Positions 19,016 to 26,581 of a stretch of 64,000 nucleotides of DNA are shown in pieces. The notes beneath the pieces were generated by a model. It made no database searches. It was not told the DNA's origin and was given only the letters and a program-made list of their open reading frames with translations. The translations under genes were made by a program, and so were the position numbers. This DNA comes from Bifidobacteriaceae bacterium (GTDB lineage Bacteria > Actinomycetota > Actinomycetes > Actinomycetales > WQXJ01): positions 1 to 64,000 of the forward strand of contig JAIRYJ010000012.1 in NCBI GenBank assembly GCA_031267825.1, read 5' to 3'. The stretch's first letter is position 1. Every line of letters starts with the position of its first letter.

Positions 19016-19282
19016 GGCGTGGCCATCTCCCTCTTTGTTGTCAAGTCGGTCCAATGGCCGTTTCCAGCGCACAAGGGCGCAGGCCAACTCATAGGCCAGC
19101 CAGGCGCCACCAGATTATTAGAAACGGTCAGTTCCGGCCCTGATTAGCCCGAAAAAACGGGCCGCGCGGGCCGCGCGCCGCCCGACTCGTGTCAAGCGAC
19201 CGGTACATCTTGCCAGATCCGCACCGCTAAAGGGAAATTGCCGCCAAGTATTCCGCCGCCTGGTCCCTAAGCGTCTGAGCGC
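19016..19282 (-). promoter_or_regulatory. S10 operon leader
   Basis: This 267-bp region must hold the S10 superoperon promoter. A TTGACA at about 19192 lacks a suitable -10, and TAATAAT at about 19120 lacks a -35. I cannot fix the promoter. GAGGGAG lies about 11 bases before the rpsJ ATG. Confidence 0.4.
19152..19180 (-). terminator. Rho-independent terminator after the 19283-20623 gene
   Basis: Read on the minus strand: a CGCGCG/CGCGCG stem (19177-19172 with 19168-19163), a GC-rich flank, then six T residues (19157-19152). It would end the glycosyltransferase transcript before the S10 operon. Confidence 0.6.
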
Positions 19283-19299
19283 CTAAGCGCCTAAGCGCC
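19268..19299 (-). repeat. Four 8-bp tandem repeats across a stop codon
   Basis: Minus-strand units are GGCGCTTA, GGCGCTTA, GGCGCTCA and GACGCTTA. They span the stop of the upstream gene. As 8 is not a multiple of 3, a gain or loss of one unit changes the C-terminal frame. Confidence 0.6.
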
Positions 19300-20623
19300 G
19301 CAAAGCCGGCGCGATAACGCTGATCCCAGTTCGGTAAGCCGCCCGGGCGGCTCGCTGAACCGGGCCAGCCGCTATCCGCTGAGCCGGGGTGCGCTGAGCC
19401 AGCGAAGCCAAATAGACCGGAGCTGACGATTCGGTGTAAACCGGCGCCAACGGCGCCAAACCCGATTCCAGTAGGAAAGCTAAACGTTCGGCGGGCGACG
19501 GCCCGGCCGGTGGCACCGCCGGGTCAAGCCCGTGAGCCGCCGCCCAGACCGGATCAGCCAGCGGGGCGGCGCCAGCGTCGACTTGACCGAATGACACCAA
19601 GCAGCCCGATCCAAGATAGAACGGCACGCCATAGTCCTCACCTAAACCGAAGTCAGTCAACACACCGGTGGCGATGCCAGCATGGATGGCCTCGGCCGCG
19701 GCCGTCGAGGAGACCGTTAATAACAGGTCAGTCCGCGCCAGAACCTGACGCATCGGACCGGCCTGAAGCGACAAGTTAACCGGCCAGCCAGACACTTCCT
19801 TGGGGCCGCGGGTCATACCCGTTGAACCGCGATACATCCCTGACGCACCGCCAGCCGCCCCCGTTGAACCACGGGACGCCCCCGACGCACCGCCAGCCGC
19901 CCGCCGCAACAGCGGGCCATAAGGATAAGGCTCCGGATGAGTTAACCGTTCACCTGGCAATCCCCTTAACTTAAAGATCACATCATGTTCGGGATGACGC
20001 CTGGCATAGCTGACCAGCCTCGAAGCGATATAGGCCCGGTCCGTCCGGACGGCTGGAATCCCCGGCTGCGCCGCGAAAGTAACGGTATAACGGGACGGCT
20101 CGTGGCGGGCGGGCGGCCCCACCAAGAACGGCAACCTGGTTTCTACGACAGCCGCTGGGTCCGCTCCCATGGCGGTCAGAGCGGAACGAAACCGGACGGC
20201 ATCGTGCGGCGAATTAGCCAAAACAATGTCCGACCCGGCCCGCAAAGCCAACCCCTCAACTGGCCGATGCAAAATCACACCAACATAACCCGTCACCAGC
20301 GCGGGACGGGCAGCGGCCAATCCCGGACGGGCCGCCTGCCAACTAGCCACCGCCTGCAAAACCAACTGGACCGAACTTCCAGGCAGCGCCAAGACGGCCG
20401 CATCAAAGCCACCCCCTGTCAGACGCTGGGTCAATTTAGGCAGATCAATCGGCTCAATCCGGGACGGGTCAACGCCGGCCTCGCGCAACTGACGGCCCGA
20501 AGGCGGACCCAAAGACGGCACCAAGAAACAAGCCGCGGGCAGCGCCTGACCGAGCGCCGCGACAGTCGCCATACCCCATTTCCAACGCGAATCAGTATCC
20601 GCCACCAAGGCGATTCTGGTCAC
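19283..20623 (-). CDS. Putative glycosyltransferase (DUF6716-like)
   Basis: 446 aa, no signal peptide or membrane helix. The N-terminus (RIALVADTDSRWKWG) and overall layout resemble DUF6716 proteins, predicted GT-B-like glycosyltransferases found with sialic acid and polysialyltransferase genes. A C-terminal Rossmann-like segment (LLTVSSTAAAEAIHAGIATGVLTDFGLGEDYGVPFYLGSG) has the SxxAxEA pattern of nucleotide-sugar donor sites. Residues ~240-275 are a Gly/Ser/Arg repeat insertion (GGASGxxRGSTG). GTG start 20623 has AGGAGG upstream. The family call is from memory; donor and acceptor are unknown. Confidence 0.55.
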   Translation of the reverse strand: MTRIALVADTDSRWKWGMATVAALGQALPAACFLVPSLGPPSGRQLREAGVDPSRIEPIDLPKLTQRLTGGGFDAAVLALPGSSVQLVLQAVASWQAARPGLAAARPALVTGYVGVILHRPVEGLALRAGSDIVLANSPHDAVRFRSALTAMGADPAAVVETRLPFLVGPPARHEPSRYTVTFAAQPGIPAVRTDRAYIASRLVSYARRHPEHDVIFKLRGLPGERLTHPEPYPYGPLLRRAAGGASGASRGSTGAAGGASGMYRGSTGMTRGPKEVSGWPVNLSLQAGPMRQVLARTDLLLTVSSTAAAEAIHAGIATGVLTDFGLGEDYGVPFYLGSGCLVSFGQVDAGAAPLADPVWAAAHGLDPAVPPAGPSPAERLAFLLESGLAPLAPVYTESSAPVYLASLAQRTPAQRIAAGPVQRAARAAYRTGISVIAPALRRLGA

Positions 20624-20649
20624 CAGGTCTCCTCCTAAGACAACAAATA

Positions 20650-21759
20650 TCAGCCGTAGTCGGGCATCCAGAACTCGGTTGGCAGGCGGTCAGTGATTTT
20701 GACATCACGCCGCAGCACCGCTTTTGGCCCGTCCGCTTCGGCTTGGTTGCCTTCGATCACGGTGTAAGACGATCCGTCCGCCGCCACCGCCACCACCAGG
20801 CCAATGTGGCTGAAAGTGGCGGTTGTTGTCATCAAAGCGAAGGCGCCAACTTCCGGGCCGGGCACGAGCCTGAAATCAGCTCGCATGTGGTCAACGAAGC
20901 GGAACAGCGGCCCATAATGGCCGATCAGTTCGCCCAGGCCCGCCCGGTCCGCCACCCATTCGAGGAAGATATGGCACCACGGTCCTTTCCAGTCAAGCCA
21001 CTGACTGTATTTTGTGGTGTCAACAGCGTATTCGCCGGGTTTCGCCTGGTAGCCGATCTCTGGTTCGGCGGCCGCGATCAGTTTGCCTACCTGGCCGGTG
21101 GCGGTTGAGGCGCCAGTCGCACCATCGGCCAGTCTGATGTAGAGCGTGCCGTGCTCAAATTGCTGGAGGCAGCCTCTGTCTGGTAAACCGCACTCAGCTG
21201 GGGCGTTCGGTTGGCCCCACCTGGCGGTTCCGCCGGACTGTTCGAACCAGCCCGCTAAGGCTGGTTCCAAGGCCGGGCCAGTTGGCCGGGGGCTTGGTTT
21301 GGGCGATTCCGCCCCGCTTGGTTCCGGCCGGGCCAGTAGTTGGTCGCGGTTCGGCGCGGCCAACCCCAGCCATCTGTTGGACGATGCCGCCCAGACCAGT
21401 CCGCCGCCACCGGTTATGTTCCAGCCCACCAGTTCTAGGCCGCGCTTGGCCGGTGTGTTGTTGGCGCCTAACTGGCCGGGTTGACCTGCTTGATCGGGCT
21501 GGCCTGGTTGGCCTGGCTGGCCTGGCTGGGCGGGTTGACCTGGCTGGGCCGGTTGACCTGCTTGACCTGCTTGACCTGGCTGGGCGGGTTGACCTGGCTG
21601 GGCGGGTTGACCCGCTTGGCCTGCTTGTGTCTGGCTTGATAGTGGCGAGGCGGCGTCATTGGGCGATGGGTGGCTAACCGCCCAATAGGCCAAACCGGCC
21701 AAGCTTAGTGCGGTCAGTGCCGCTATCCAGCGGCGGCGCATAGTCAACTGATCAGTCAT
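20650..21759 (-). CDS. Membrane-anchored LGFP-CHAP peptidoglycan hydrolase
   Basis: 369 aa. One N-terminal membrane segment (~10-29), then a Gly/Gln/Pro/Ala spacer (~45-100) of GQPAQPGQ units, an LGFP-like repeat (WFEQSGGTARWGQP...GCLQQFEHGTLY, ~165-205), and a CHAP domain (~250-369). Catalytic candidates are Cys262 (GPWCHIF) and His318 (FSHIGLV), followed by EGN. CHAP enzymes cleave peptide or amide bonds in peptidoglycan. The start overlaps the M15 peptidase stop (ATGA), so both are likely one operon acting on the wall. The same LGFP-CHAP module recurs in 24763-26424. Confidence 0.85.
   Translation of the reverse strand: MTDQLTMRRRWIAALTALSLAGLAYWAVSHPSPNDAASPLSSQTQAGQAGQPAQPGQPAQPGQAGQAGQPAQPGQPAQPGQPGQPGQPDQAGQPGQLGANNTPAKRGLELVGWNITGGGGLVWAASSNRWLGLAAPNRDQLLARPEPSGAESPKPSPRPTGPALEPALAGWFEQSGGTARWGQPNAPAECGLPDRGCLQQFEHGTLYIRLADGATGASTATGQVGKLIAAAEPEIGYQAKPGEYAVDTTKYSQWLDWKGPWCHIFLEWVADRAGLGELIGHYGPLFRFVDHMRADFRLVPGPEVGAFALMTTTATFSHIGLVVAVAADGSSYTVIEGNQAEADGPKAVLRRDVKITDRLPTEFWMPDYG
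21377..21391 (+). repeat. YGGACGATGCCGYC motif, copy 3
   Basis: Plus-strand match inside the LGFP-CHAP gene; on the coding strand it is read as AASSN. Confidence 0.6.
21474..21630 (-). repeat. Degenerate GQP/AQP-encoding tandem repeats
   Basis: Short units encoding GQPAQP, GQAGQ and GQPGQP run for about 50 codons. The product is a collagen-like, probably extended wall-spanning spacer between membrane anchor and hydrolase. Confidence 0.75.
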
Positions 21760-23135
21760 TGGCCTGGTAACTCCAGTCGGAACTGCCCGGCGGCGCCTGC
21801 GGCGACCTGTTCACGGGCTTGCCAATCGTCAAAATGCCACCATTCGGAAGACAGCGGCCGTAAACCCGCATCAGTGCAGTAACGCTGAAGCCTGCCTGCC
21901 GGATCGTTCATTTTGGGCCCTGGTTTTGCCTGGCGCCAGGCCTCGCCCGTTCTGGTGTTGGTGGGGCCAGCCATTGAGGCGGCCGCCCGGGACAGTTCAT
22001 GCATCCGGGTGGGCATCTCATATTCGGTCACAGTGACCTCGTCATAACTGAAGTTGCGACCTTCGGTCGCCGTGACCGTGTCAACAGCGCCAAGTGAAAC
22101 GTCAATCGCTACACCGAGTTGATGGTTGGACAACGTCCGAGCGATGAAAGAACTGATTCCCCAGCCGCCGCCATCAATTCCTTGACGCACAGTTGAGTTA
22201 CTGGCGTGCAGTTCAGTCAGGGTGTCACCAACCGCCTTTTGGACGTCGGCTGGGCGGAACGATTCGTAGATGATGAGCGATTCGCCTTGCGCCAGGGCCG
22301 CTGTCTGAGCCTGGGCGATGCGTGCCGCCATTGGGAAAAGTACCGGCATGTAGTATTCCTCGGCGGCCAGTTTTTCGTTATAGCCTTTGGCTTGATATAG
22401 GCGTTGACCAGTGATGTTAGGTAGATCGACGCCGCTTGAACGGAACAGCGATGCCTCCGAGTTAGAGTCCAGGTAGGTGATCGATGGGATCAGGTCAGGC
22501 AAGTTGATCATGACCCGGGCACTGGACAGGGTGCCGGCTACTTGGGCTCCTTGGACCAGCCAGGTCTCCCCCCGGTCTTCCAGAATGGTGAACCAGTCGC
22601 CGGCCGCGAGCTGGCCGCCGGCGTGTTGGCCGTCGGCTGCCAGGCTGGTTGCCACGGCCGTGAAACCAGTTGACCCGGCGATTGGCAGTTCAAAGGGTCC
22701 GGCCTGACTTGGCCGTGGTTTGGTCTCTGGTAAAGCACCAGGTGGGACTGCCTTAGCTGGGATAAGCGGCGCGGCTACGGTCACAGTTGGCGCGGCTGCC
22801 GGACTGGGCGGCACGGCCGCCGGCCGGGACATGGTCTTGGCGGCGGATACCGCCAGCGGTGTGACGGCTAAGGCCAAGGCGGCCGTCAATGCCAGCAGAA
22901 CTGTTGTGGTTCGGGCCGCCCGGCCACCACGAACCGCTTTCCCGCCAGTCGGTACCCGGCCACCACGGGCCGCTTTCCCGCCAGTCGGCACCTGGCCGCT
23001 GCCAGACACGGGATCGCTGCCGGACACTGGATCATTGCCAGACACAGGGCCGCCGCCGGGCGCTGGGCGGCGCCTGGAACCAGGGTTGGCGCTGGCCCAG
23101 GAGGCGGAGTGATGCGAATGACGCCCTCTTGGCAT
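21756..23135 (-). CDS. Exported M15-family (VanX/VanY-type) metallopeptidase
   Basis: 459 aa. The N-terminal ~75 residues are cytosolic, Gly/Ser/Arg-rich, with short repeats (DPVSGS, VPTGGKA). A membrane segment follows (~76-97), then a Pro/Ala linker and an SH3-like region (AGDWFTILEDRGETWLVQGAQ). The M15 catalytic domain is C-terminal: SFRP, His338 and Asp345 in HQLGVAIDV, and Glu431/His434 in EWWHFD complete the zinc site. M15 enzymes act on D-Ala-D-Ala or cross-bridge peptides. GAGAGG precedes the ATG at 23135. The dipeptidase versus carboxypeptidase choice is not decided by sequence. Confidence 0.85.
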   Translation of the reverse strand: MPRGRHSHHSASWASANPGSRRRPAPGGGPVSGNDPVSGSDPVSGSGQVPTGGKAARGGRVPTGGKAVRGGRAARTTTVLLALTAALALAVTPLAVSAAKTMSRPAAVPPSPAAAPTVTVAAPLIPAKAVPPGALPETKPRPSQAGPFELPIAGSTGFTAVATSLAADGQHAGGQLAAGDWFTILEDRGETWLVQGAQVAGTLSSARVMINLPDLIPSITYLDSNSEASLFRSSGVDLPNITGQRLYQAKGYNEKLAAEEYYMPVLFPMAARIAQAQTAALAQGESLIIYESFRPADVQKAVGDTLTELHASNSTVRQGIDGGGWGISSFIARTLSNHQLGVAIDVSLGAVDTVTATEGRNFSYDEVTVTEYEMPTRMHELSRAAASMAGPTNTRTGEAWRQAKPGPKMNDPAGRLQRYCTDAGLRPLSSEWWHFDDWQAREQVAAGAAGQFRLELPGQ

Positions 23136-23554
23136 GATTCCTCTCGGCTAAGGCCCGTTCCGGGGTAGTTTTGGACCGCCCCCAGAATAGTGGCTTGACC
23201 GGCCTTAGTGCCCCGGCACTGATTATCCACGTCGGTGCCGTAGCTGGCTTGGTTGGTCTGCCCAGCGCTAGCGGAATGCGATTCCTGGTCCATTTCCCGG
23301 CCCGATCCGCCCGAATCCGACTGGTTTGGTCTGGTTTTGGCGTGAAAACAGCCCAGGCTGGCTCCCAAATGCGAGTAAACCCCAAGCCTTGATCCACCAC
23401 TGGATCAAGACTCGCCTTTCGCTAACACCGGCATCGCGAAACCCGCCGCCTTTTACGCGTTATGTCCGAAAACCACCTTGAATCGGCCCGCCGAGGCACC
23501 CCACAGGCCCTTGATGATGTAATGTCAAGGCCGTTGCGGGAGATGGGAGCAGCG
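23136..23554. promoter_or_regulatory. Divergent intergenic region with 9-bp hairpin
   Basis: About 420 bp between the M15 operon and the acyltransferase. A perfect inverted repeat (CTTGATCCA, CCAC loop, TGGATCAAG) lies at 23388-23409, followed by no T-run, so it resembles an operator more than a terminator. I could not assign a promoter. An ATG at 23462 opens the acyltransferase frame earlier but lacks a ribosome-binding site. Confidence 0.45.
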
Positions 23555-24517
23555 ATGAAGCGCTCAGCCGGGCTGGACTTGGTGCGTGTGGTTGGTGTTG
23601 TAGCCATTGTGGCCGGCCACAGCCTGCGCGGCTGGACCTATCCGTGGCTCTTCACTTGGCATGTGCCAGTCTTCTTTGTCCTGTCCGGCTATCTTTGGCA
23701 CGATCAGCGGACTTGGCGTGAAGAACTGCACCGCCGGGCTAACAGTTTGCTACTTCCCTACGCCACTTGGCTGGTGTTCAACTGCCTGGTCTGGTTTGGT
23801 GTCCTGGCTATCCAGGGTCAGGCAGCGCCGCGCGATGCTTGGTGGCGTGTCCTGGCTGGAGGTGCCTATCTGGGTTACCCGCCTAATGCTTTCTGGTTCG
23901 TGACCTCACTGTTTGTTGCCGCTCTTGTGATGCGGGCGGCCTGGAATGTCCGCCCGGCGCTTGCTTGGCTGGTCGGTTTGGCGGGTGTCACCTGGGCCAC
24001 ACTGGCCCCCAACCAAGTCCGGGCGGTGCCGGAAGCGGCCGGAATCGCTCTGGCCGGAGTCGGTTTCATGTGCCTCGGGTTGGGTCTGCGTCAAGCATCG
24101 GAATGGCTGCGACATGCCTTACCCACCGCCTTGGCGACCTGCCTAGCTGGTCTGGCTGGACTGGCAGGCTTGCTGGCCGGAGGATTCGGCCTGGTGCGGA
24201 ATGTTGACATGAAACAAGGTGAACTGGGCACTCCGGTGGCGTCCTTCTTGGTGGCGGCAGTCATCTCGGCCGGATTGATTGTGGTCTGCCAAAGTCTGGA
24301 AGGGCTCTTCCCGGCCTGGCTGGCGCGGATGATCAGCCGTCTCGCCCAAGCCGCGCTGCCAGTGGTGCTAACCCACTGTTTGGTCTTGTGGTGTTTTTTC
24401 CGAGTCGGCCAACCAACTGATTCTGGATTGGCTTTGAGCTTGGCATTGGTCATACCCTTCGGGCTTGGTCTGGCCCTAACCACCTTGCCTGGGCCAGCCA
24501 GACGCTTGTTCGTTTAG
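23555..24517 (+). CDS. Acyltransferase 3 family membrane protein
   Basis: 320 aa from ATG 23555, chosen for GGGAG seven bases upstream and the family-type N-terminus (RSAGLDLVRVVGVVAIVAGHS). Roughly ten membrane helices. His22 in AGHS is the conserved family histidine near the first helix; HVPVFFVLSGY is the second typical motif. Members move acetyl or similar groups onto exported glycans, peptidoglycan or lipids. Between wall hydrolases and sialic acid genes, it may O-acylate the surface glycan; the substrate is inference. Confidence 0.8.
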   Translation: MKRSAGLDLVRVVGVVAIVAGHSLRGWTYPWLFTWHVPVFFVLSGYLWHDQRTWREELHRRANSLLLPYATWLVFNCLVWFGVLAIQGQAAPRDAWWRVLAGGAYLGYPPNAFWFVTSLFVAALVMRAAWNVRPALAWLVGLAGVTWATLAPNQVRAVPEAAGIALAGVGFMCLGLGLRQASEWLRHALPTALATCLAGLAGLAGLLAGGFGLVRNVDMKQGELGTPVASFLVAAVISAGLIVVCQSLEGLFPAWLARMISRLAQAALPVVLTHCLVLWCFFRVGQPTDSGLALSLALVIPFGLGLALTTLPGPARRLFV

Positions 24518-24762
24518 CGACAACACTGATCCGGCCGCGGCCAACAGGAAATGGTCACAGGCGACTGTTTGAGCCCACTGTGTCCAGTTTCGGCCGGTTT
24601 GGGGTCGGTAATCGGTCATAGTTGGCCAAAACGGCCAACTATGACCGATTTCCGTTGTGGAAAGTCGGCTGACTGGAGCCGGGTGAACCAGAGGCAATTA
24701 GCTGACCTGCGGGTTTACCACAAGACCATTAGAAGCGGCACTCCAAGACAACAGCCAGTGGG
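24518..24762. other. Convergent intergenic region
   Basis: Between the acyltransferase and the FG-GAP/CHAP gene. Apart from the long inverted repeat at 24610-24650 nothing gene-like is supported. Confidence 0.5.
24610..24650. terminator. Perfect 18-bp inverted repeat, probable bidirectional terminator
   Basis: Arms 24610-24627 and 24633-24650 are perfectly complementary (AATCGGTCATAGTTGGCC) around a 5-nt loop. It sits between two convergent genes, which suits a bidirectional terminator, but neither side has a T-run and the stem is unusually long and perfect. A small mobile-element remnant is an alternative. Confidence 0.55.
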
Positions 24763-26424
24763 TCAGTACTTCGGCATCCAGTATTCCTGGGGAGCCCGTT
24801 CGGACCGGGTGATGGTTGATTGCCTGACCGCCCGGCCCCAGTTGCCTTCCAGGATGGTGAACTTGGAACTGTCAGCCGAAACCCAGGTGATCAGCCCGGT
24901 GTGGCTGTAGGTGTGCGACACGGACATCAGCAGGTAGGCCCCAACCTGCGGTTTGGAGATCTTTGTCATGGTGGCCCGGAGGTGATCTTGATAACGGAAA
25001 TACGGGCCATACCAGCCGGTGATGTAACCCAGGCCAGCCCGGTCCGCCACCCATTCTTGATACATGTGGCACCATGGCCCACCGAAGTTGACCCAGGCGT
25101 TGTACTTGGTGTTGGTCACTGAATAGGCCGAGGATCGCGCTGTATACCCGATCTGTGTCTGGCCAACCGCCACCAGGCGGCCAAACTTGCCACGATGGTT
25201 GGTCATTGAACTCAGGCCATCTGATGTGCGTCCGTAAATCGTCCCGTTGGTGAACTCCTGGAAGCAGCCGCCGTCAGGGTAGCCGCAACGCATGAAGGTG
25301 GCGGCGGCCCCCATCTTGGCGGCGCCGCCGCTGGCGTTGTAGCGCGCCAGAATCGGGTAACTGATCGGAGCGGTCTTGACTGGCACTGGTTCCGGACAGG
25401 TGGTGAACCCATCCCAGCCGCCACCGACCAACTTCTTGGTGGCGAACATACCTGAACCGAGGCCACGGTAGTAATACAGTTCGGCGGTGGCCTCATTACG
25501 GCCCGCGATGTCAGCGATGCCGTCACCGTTCAGGTCGGCACCGGCATACAAGGAGAAGTCCGACCATCCGTTGCCAACCTTGTTCTTGGTCTGGAACAAA
25601 CCCGAACCTATGCCCCGGTAAATGTAGAGGTCACCTTTAGGGTCGATCCCCAGAATGTCAGCTATACCGTCCTTGTTCAGGTCACCGCCTGCCAGCAACT
25701 GGAAGCCAGTCCAGCCCCAGCCGACTTTAGGATATGGGTGTTTGAACGCCCCACCCCCAGCTCCGGCGTATAGCCGCAGGTCACCGGCCGAGTCAATCGT
25801 CAGCAGATCAACGTTGCCGTCACGGGTGGTGTCACCCACCGGGATTACCCGCAGGCCGCTCCAGCCGTTGCCGATCTTCACTGGGGCGCGCAATACGCCG
25901 GTTGCTGTGCCGCCGTGCAGCCACATGTCACCAGCCTGGTCAATCGTGATGATGTCATTCAGGGTGTCGCCGTCCCAGTCACCGGGCGCGAACACCTGAT
26001 GGCCGTCGAAACCGGCTCCGAGCCGTCCGCGAGCGCCGAATGTCCCAGCTCCGGTAGACGGATAGGCCCAGAGATCACCGTTGCTGAGTTTCATCAGGAT
26101 CTCGCCGCGAGCATCGCCAGTCAGGTCTGGTGTCAATGTGATCTGGGTGACGGGGCATCCCAGTTCGGTGTTTTCTTCCTGGCCGTCGGCTTCGGCCGTC
26201 ACCTGACTAATTAGGGGATCAGCTACGGCTGGGGCACCCTGGTCACCCGCGCCATCCTCTTCATCCAGGCCAGTTGGGTCATCAGCGGCACCATTAACTC
26301 CAACAGCCACGCCCGGGTCGGCATCCGTAGACAGGTCGGGGCCGGCCTGAGCTGGCAGAGCCAGGCCACCTAATGACACCAAAGCTGCCACTAACAATCC
26401 AGTAACACGCTGCGCACGACTCAT
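24763..26424 (-). CDS. Secreted FG-GAP/VCBS-repeat LGFP-CHAP protein
   Basis: 553 aa from ATG 26424 (AAAGGAC upstream; the longer frame adds unrelated residues). Signal peptide ~1-28 ending PAQA. An acidic linker runs to ~90. About five FG-GAP/VCBS-like blades (~95-365) carry DxDGDxxxD calcium-type loops alternating with DLWLYxGxGxG. An LGFP-like segment (~375-425) and a CHAP domain follow, with Cys452 (GPWCHMY) and His508 (YSHTGL). The tail closely resembles the 20650-21759 protein, so they are paralogues: one membrane-anchored with a spacer, one secreted with a propeller. A wall hydrolase or glycan-binding surface protein is likely. Confidence 0.83.
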   Translation of the reverse strand: MSRAQRVTGLLVAALVSLGGLALPAQAGPDLSTDADPGVAVGVNGAADDPTGLDEEDGAGDQGAPAVADPLISQVTAEADGQEENTELGCPVTQITLTPDLTGDARGEILMKLSNGDLWAYPSTGAGTFGARGRLGAGFDGHQVFAPGDWDGDTLNDIITIDQAGDMWLHGGTATGVLRAPVKIGNGWSGLRVIPVGDTTRDGNVDLLTIDSAGDLRLYAGAGGGAFKHPYPKVGWGWTGFQLLAGGDLNKDGIADILGIDPKGDLYIYRGIGSGLFQTKNKVGNGWSDFSLYAGADLNGDGIADIAGRNEATAELYYYRGLGSGMFATKKLVGGGWDGFTTCPEPVPVKTAPISYPILARYNASGGAAKMGAAATFMRCGYPDGGCFQEFTNGTIYGRTSDGLSSMTNHRGKFGRLVAVGQTQIGYTARSSAYSVTNTKYNAWVNFGGPWCHMYQEWVADRAGLGYITGWYGPYFRYQDHLRATMTKISKPQVGAYLLMSVSHTYSHTGLITWVSADSSKFTILEGNWGRAVRQSTITRSERAPQEYWMPKY

Positions 26425-26581
26425 CGCCCGGGGTCCTTTCTTGCTTGTTGTTGGCCCGTTCAGCACCACTGCTGACCGGGCTAGCCGAATGTTACCCCCC
26501 GGCCGGTGAGCCATCCACTCGCCACCAGGTAACAACACCTAATACGCCCTGGCCACCAGCGCCATTTCTCCCAGCAACCCG

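Noticed and set aside
19186-19197. TTGACA upstream of rpsJ as an S10 promoter -35
   Set aside because: The 17-18 bp downstream lead into a GC-rich terminator stem with no TANNNT -10.
21474-21630. Repeat block considered as a CRISPR array
   Set aside because: Units are short, degenerate and in frame (GQP/AQP); there are no spacers.
24551-24910. Plus-strand ORF of 119 codons after the acyltransferase
   Set aside because: Runs through the inverted repeat and into the antisense of the CHAP domain; no motif.
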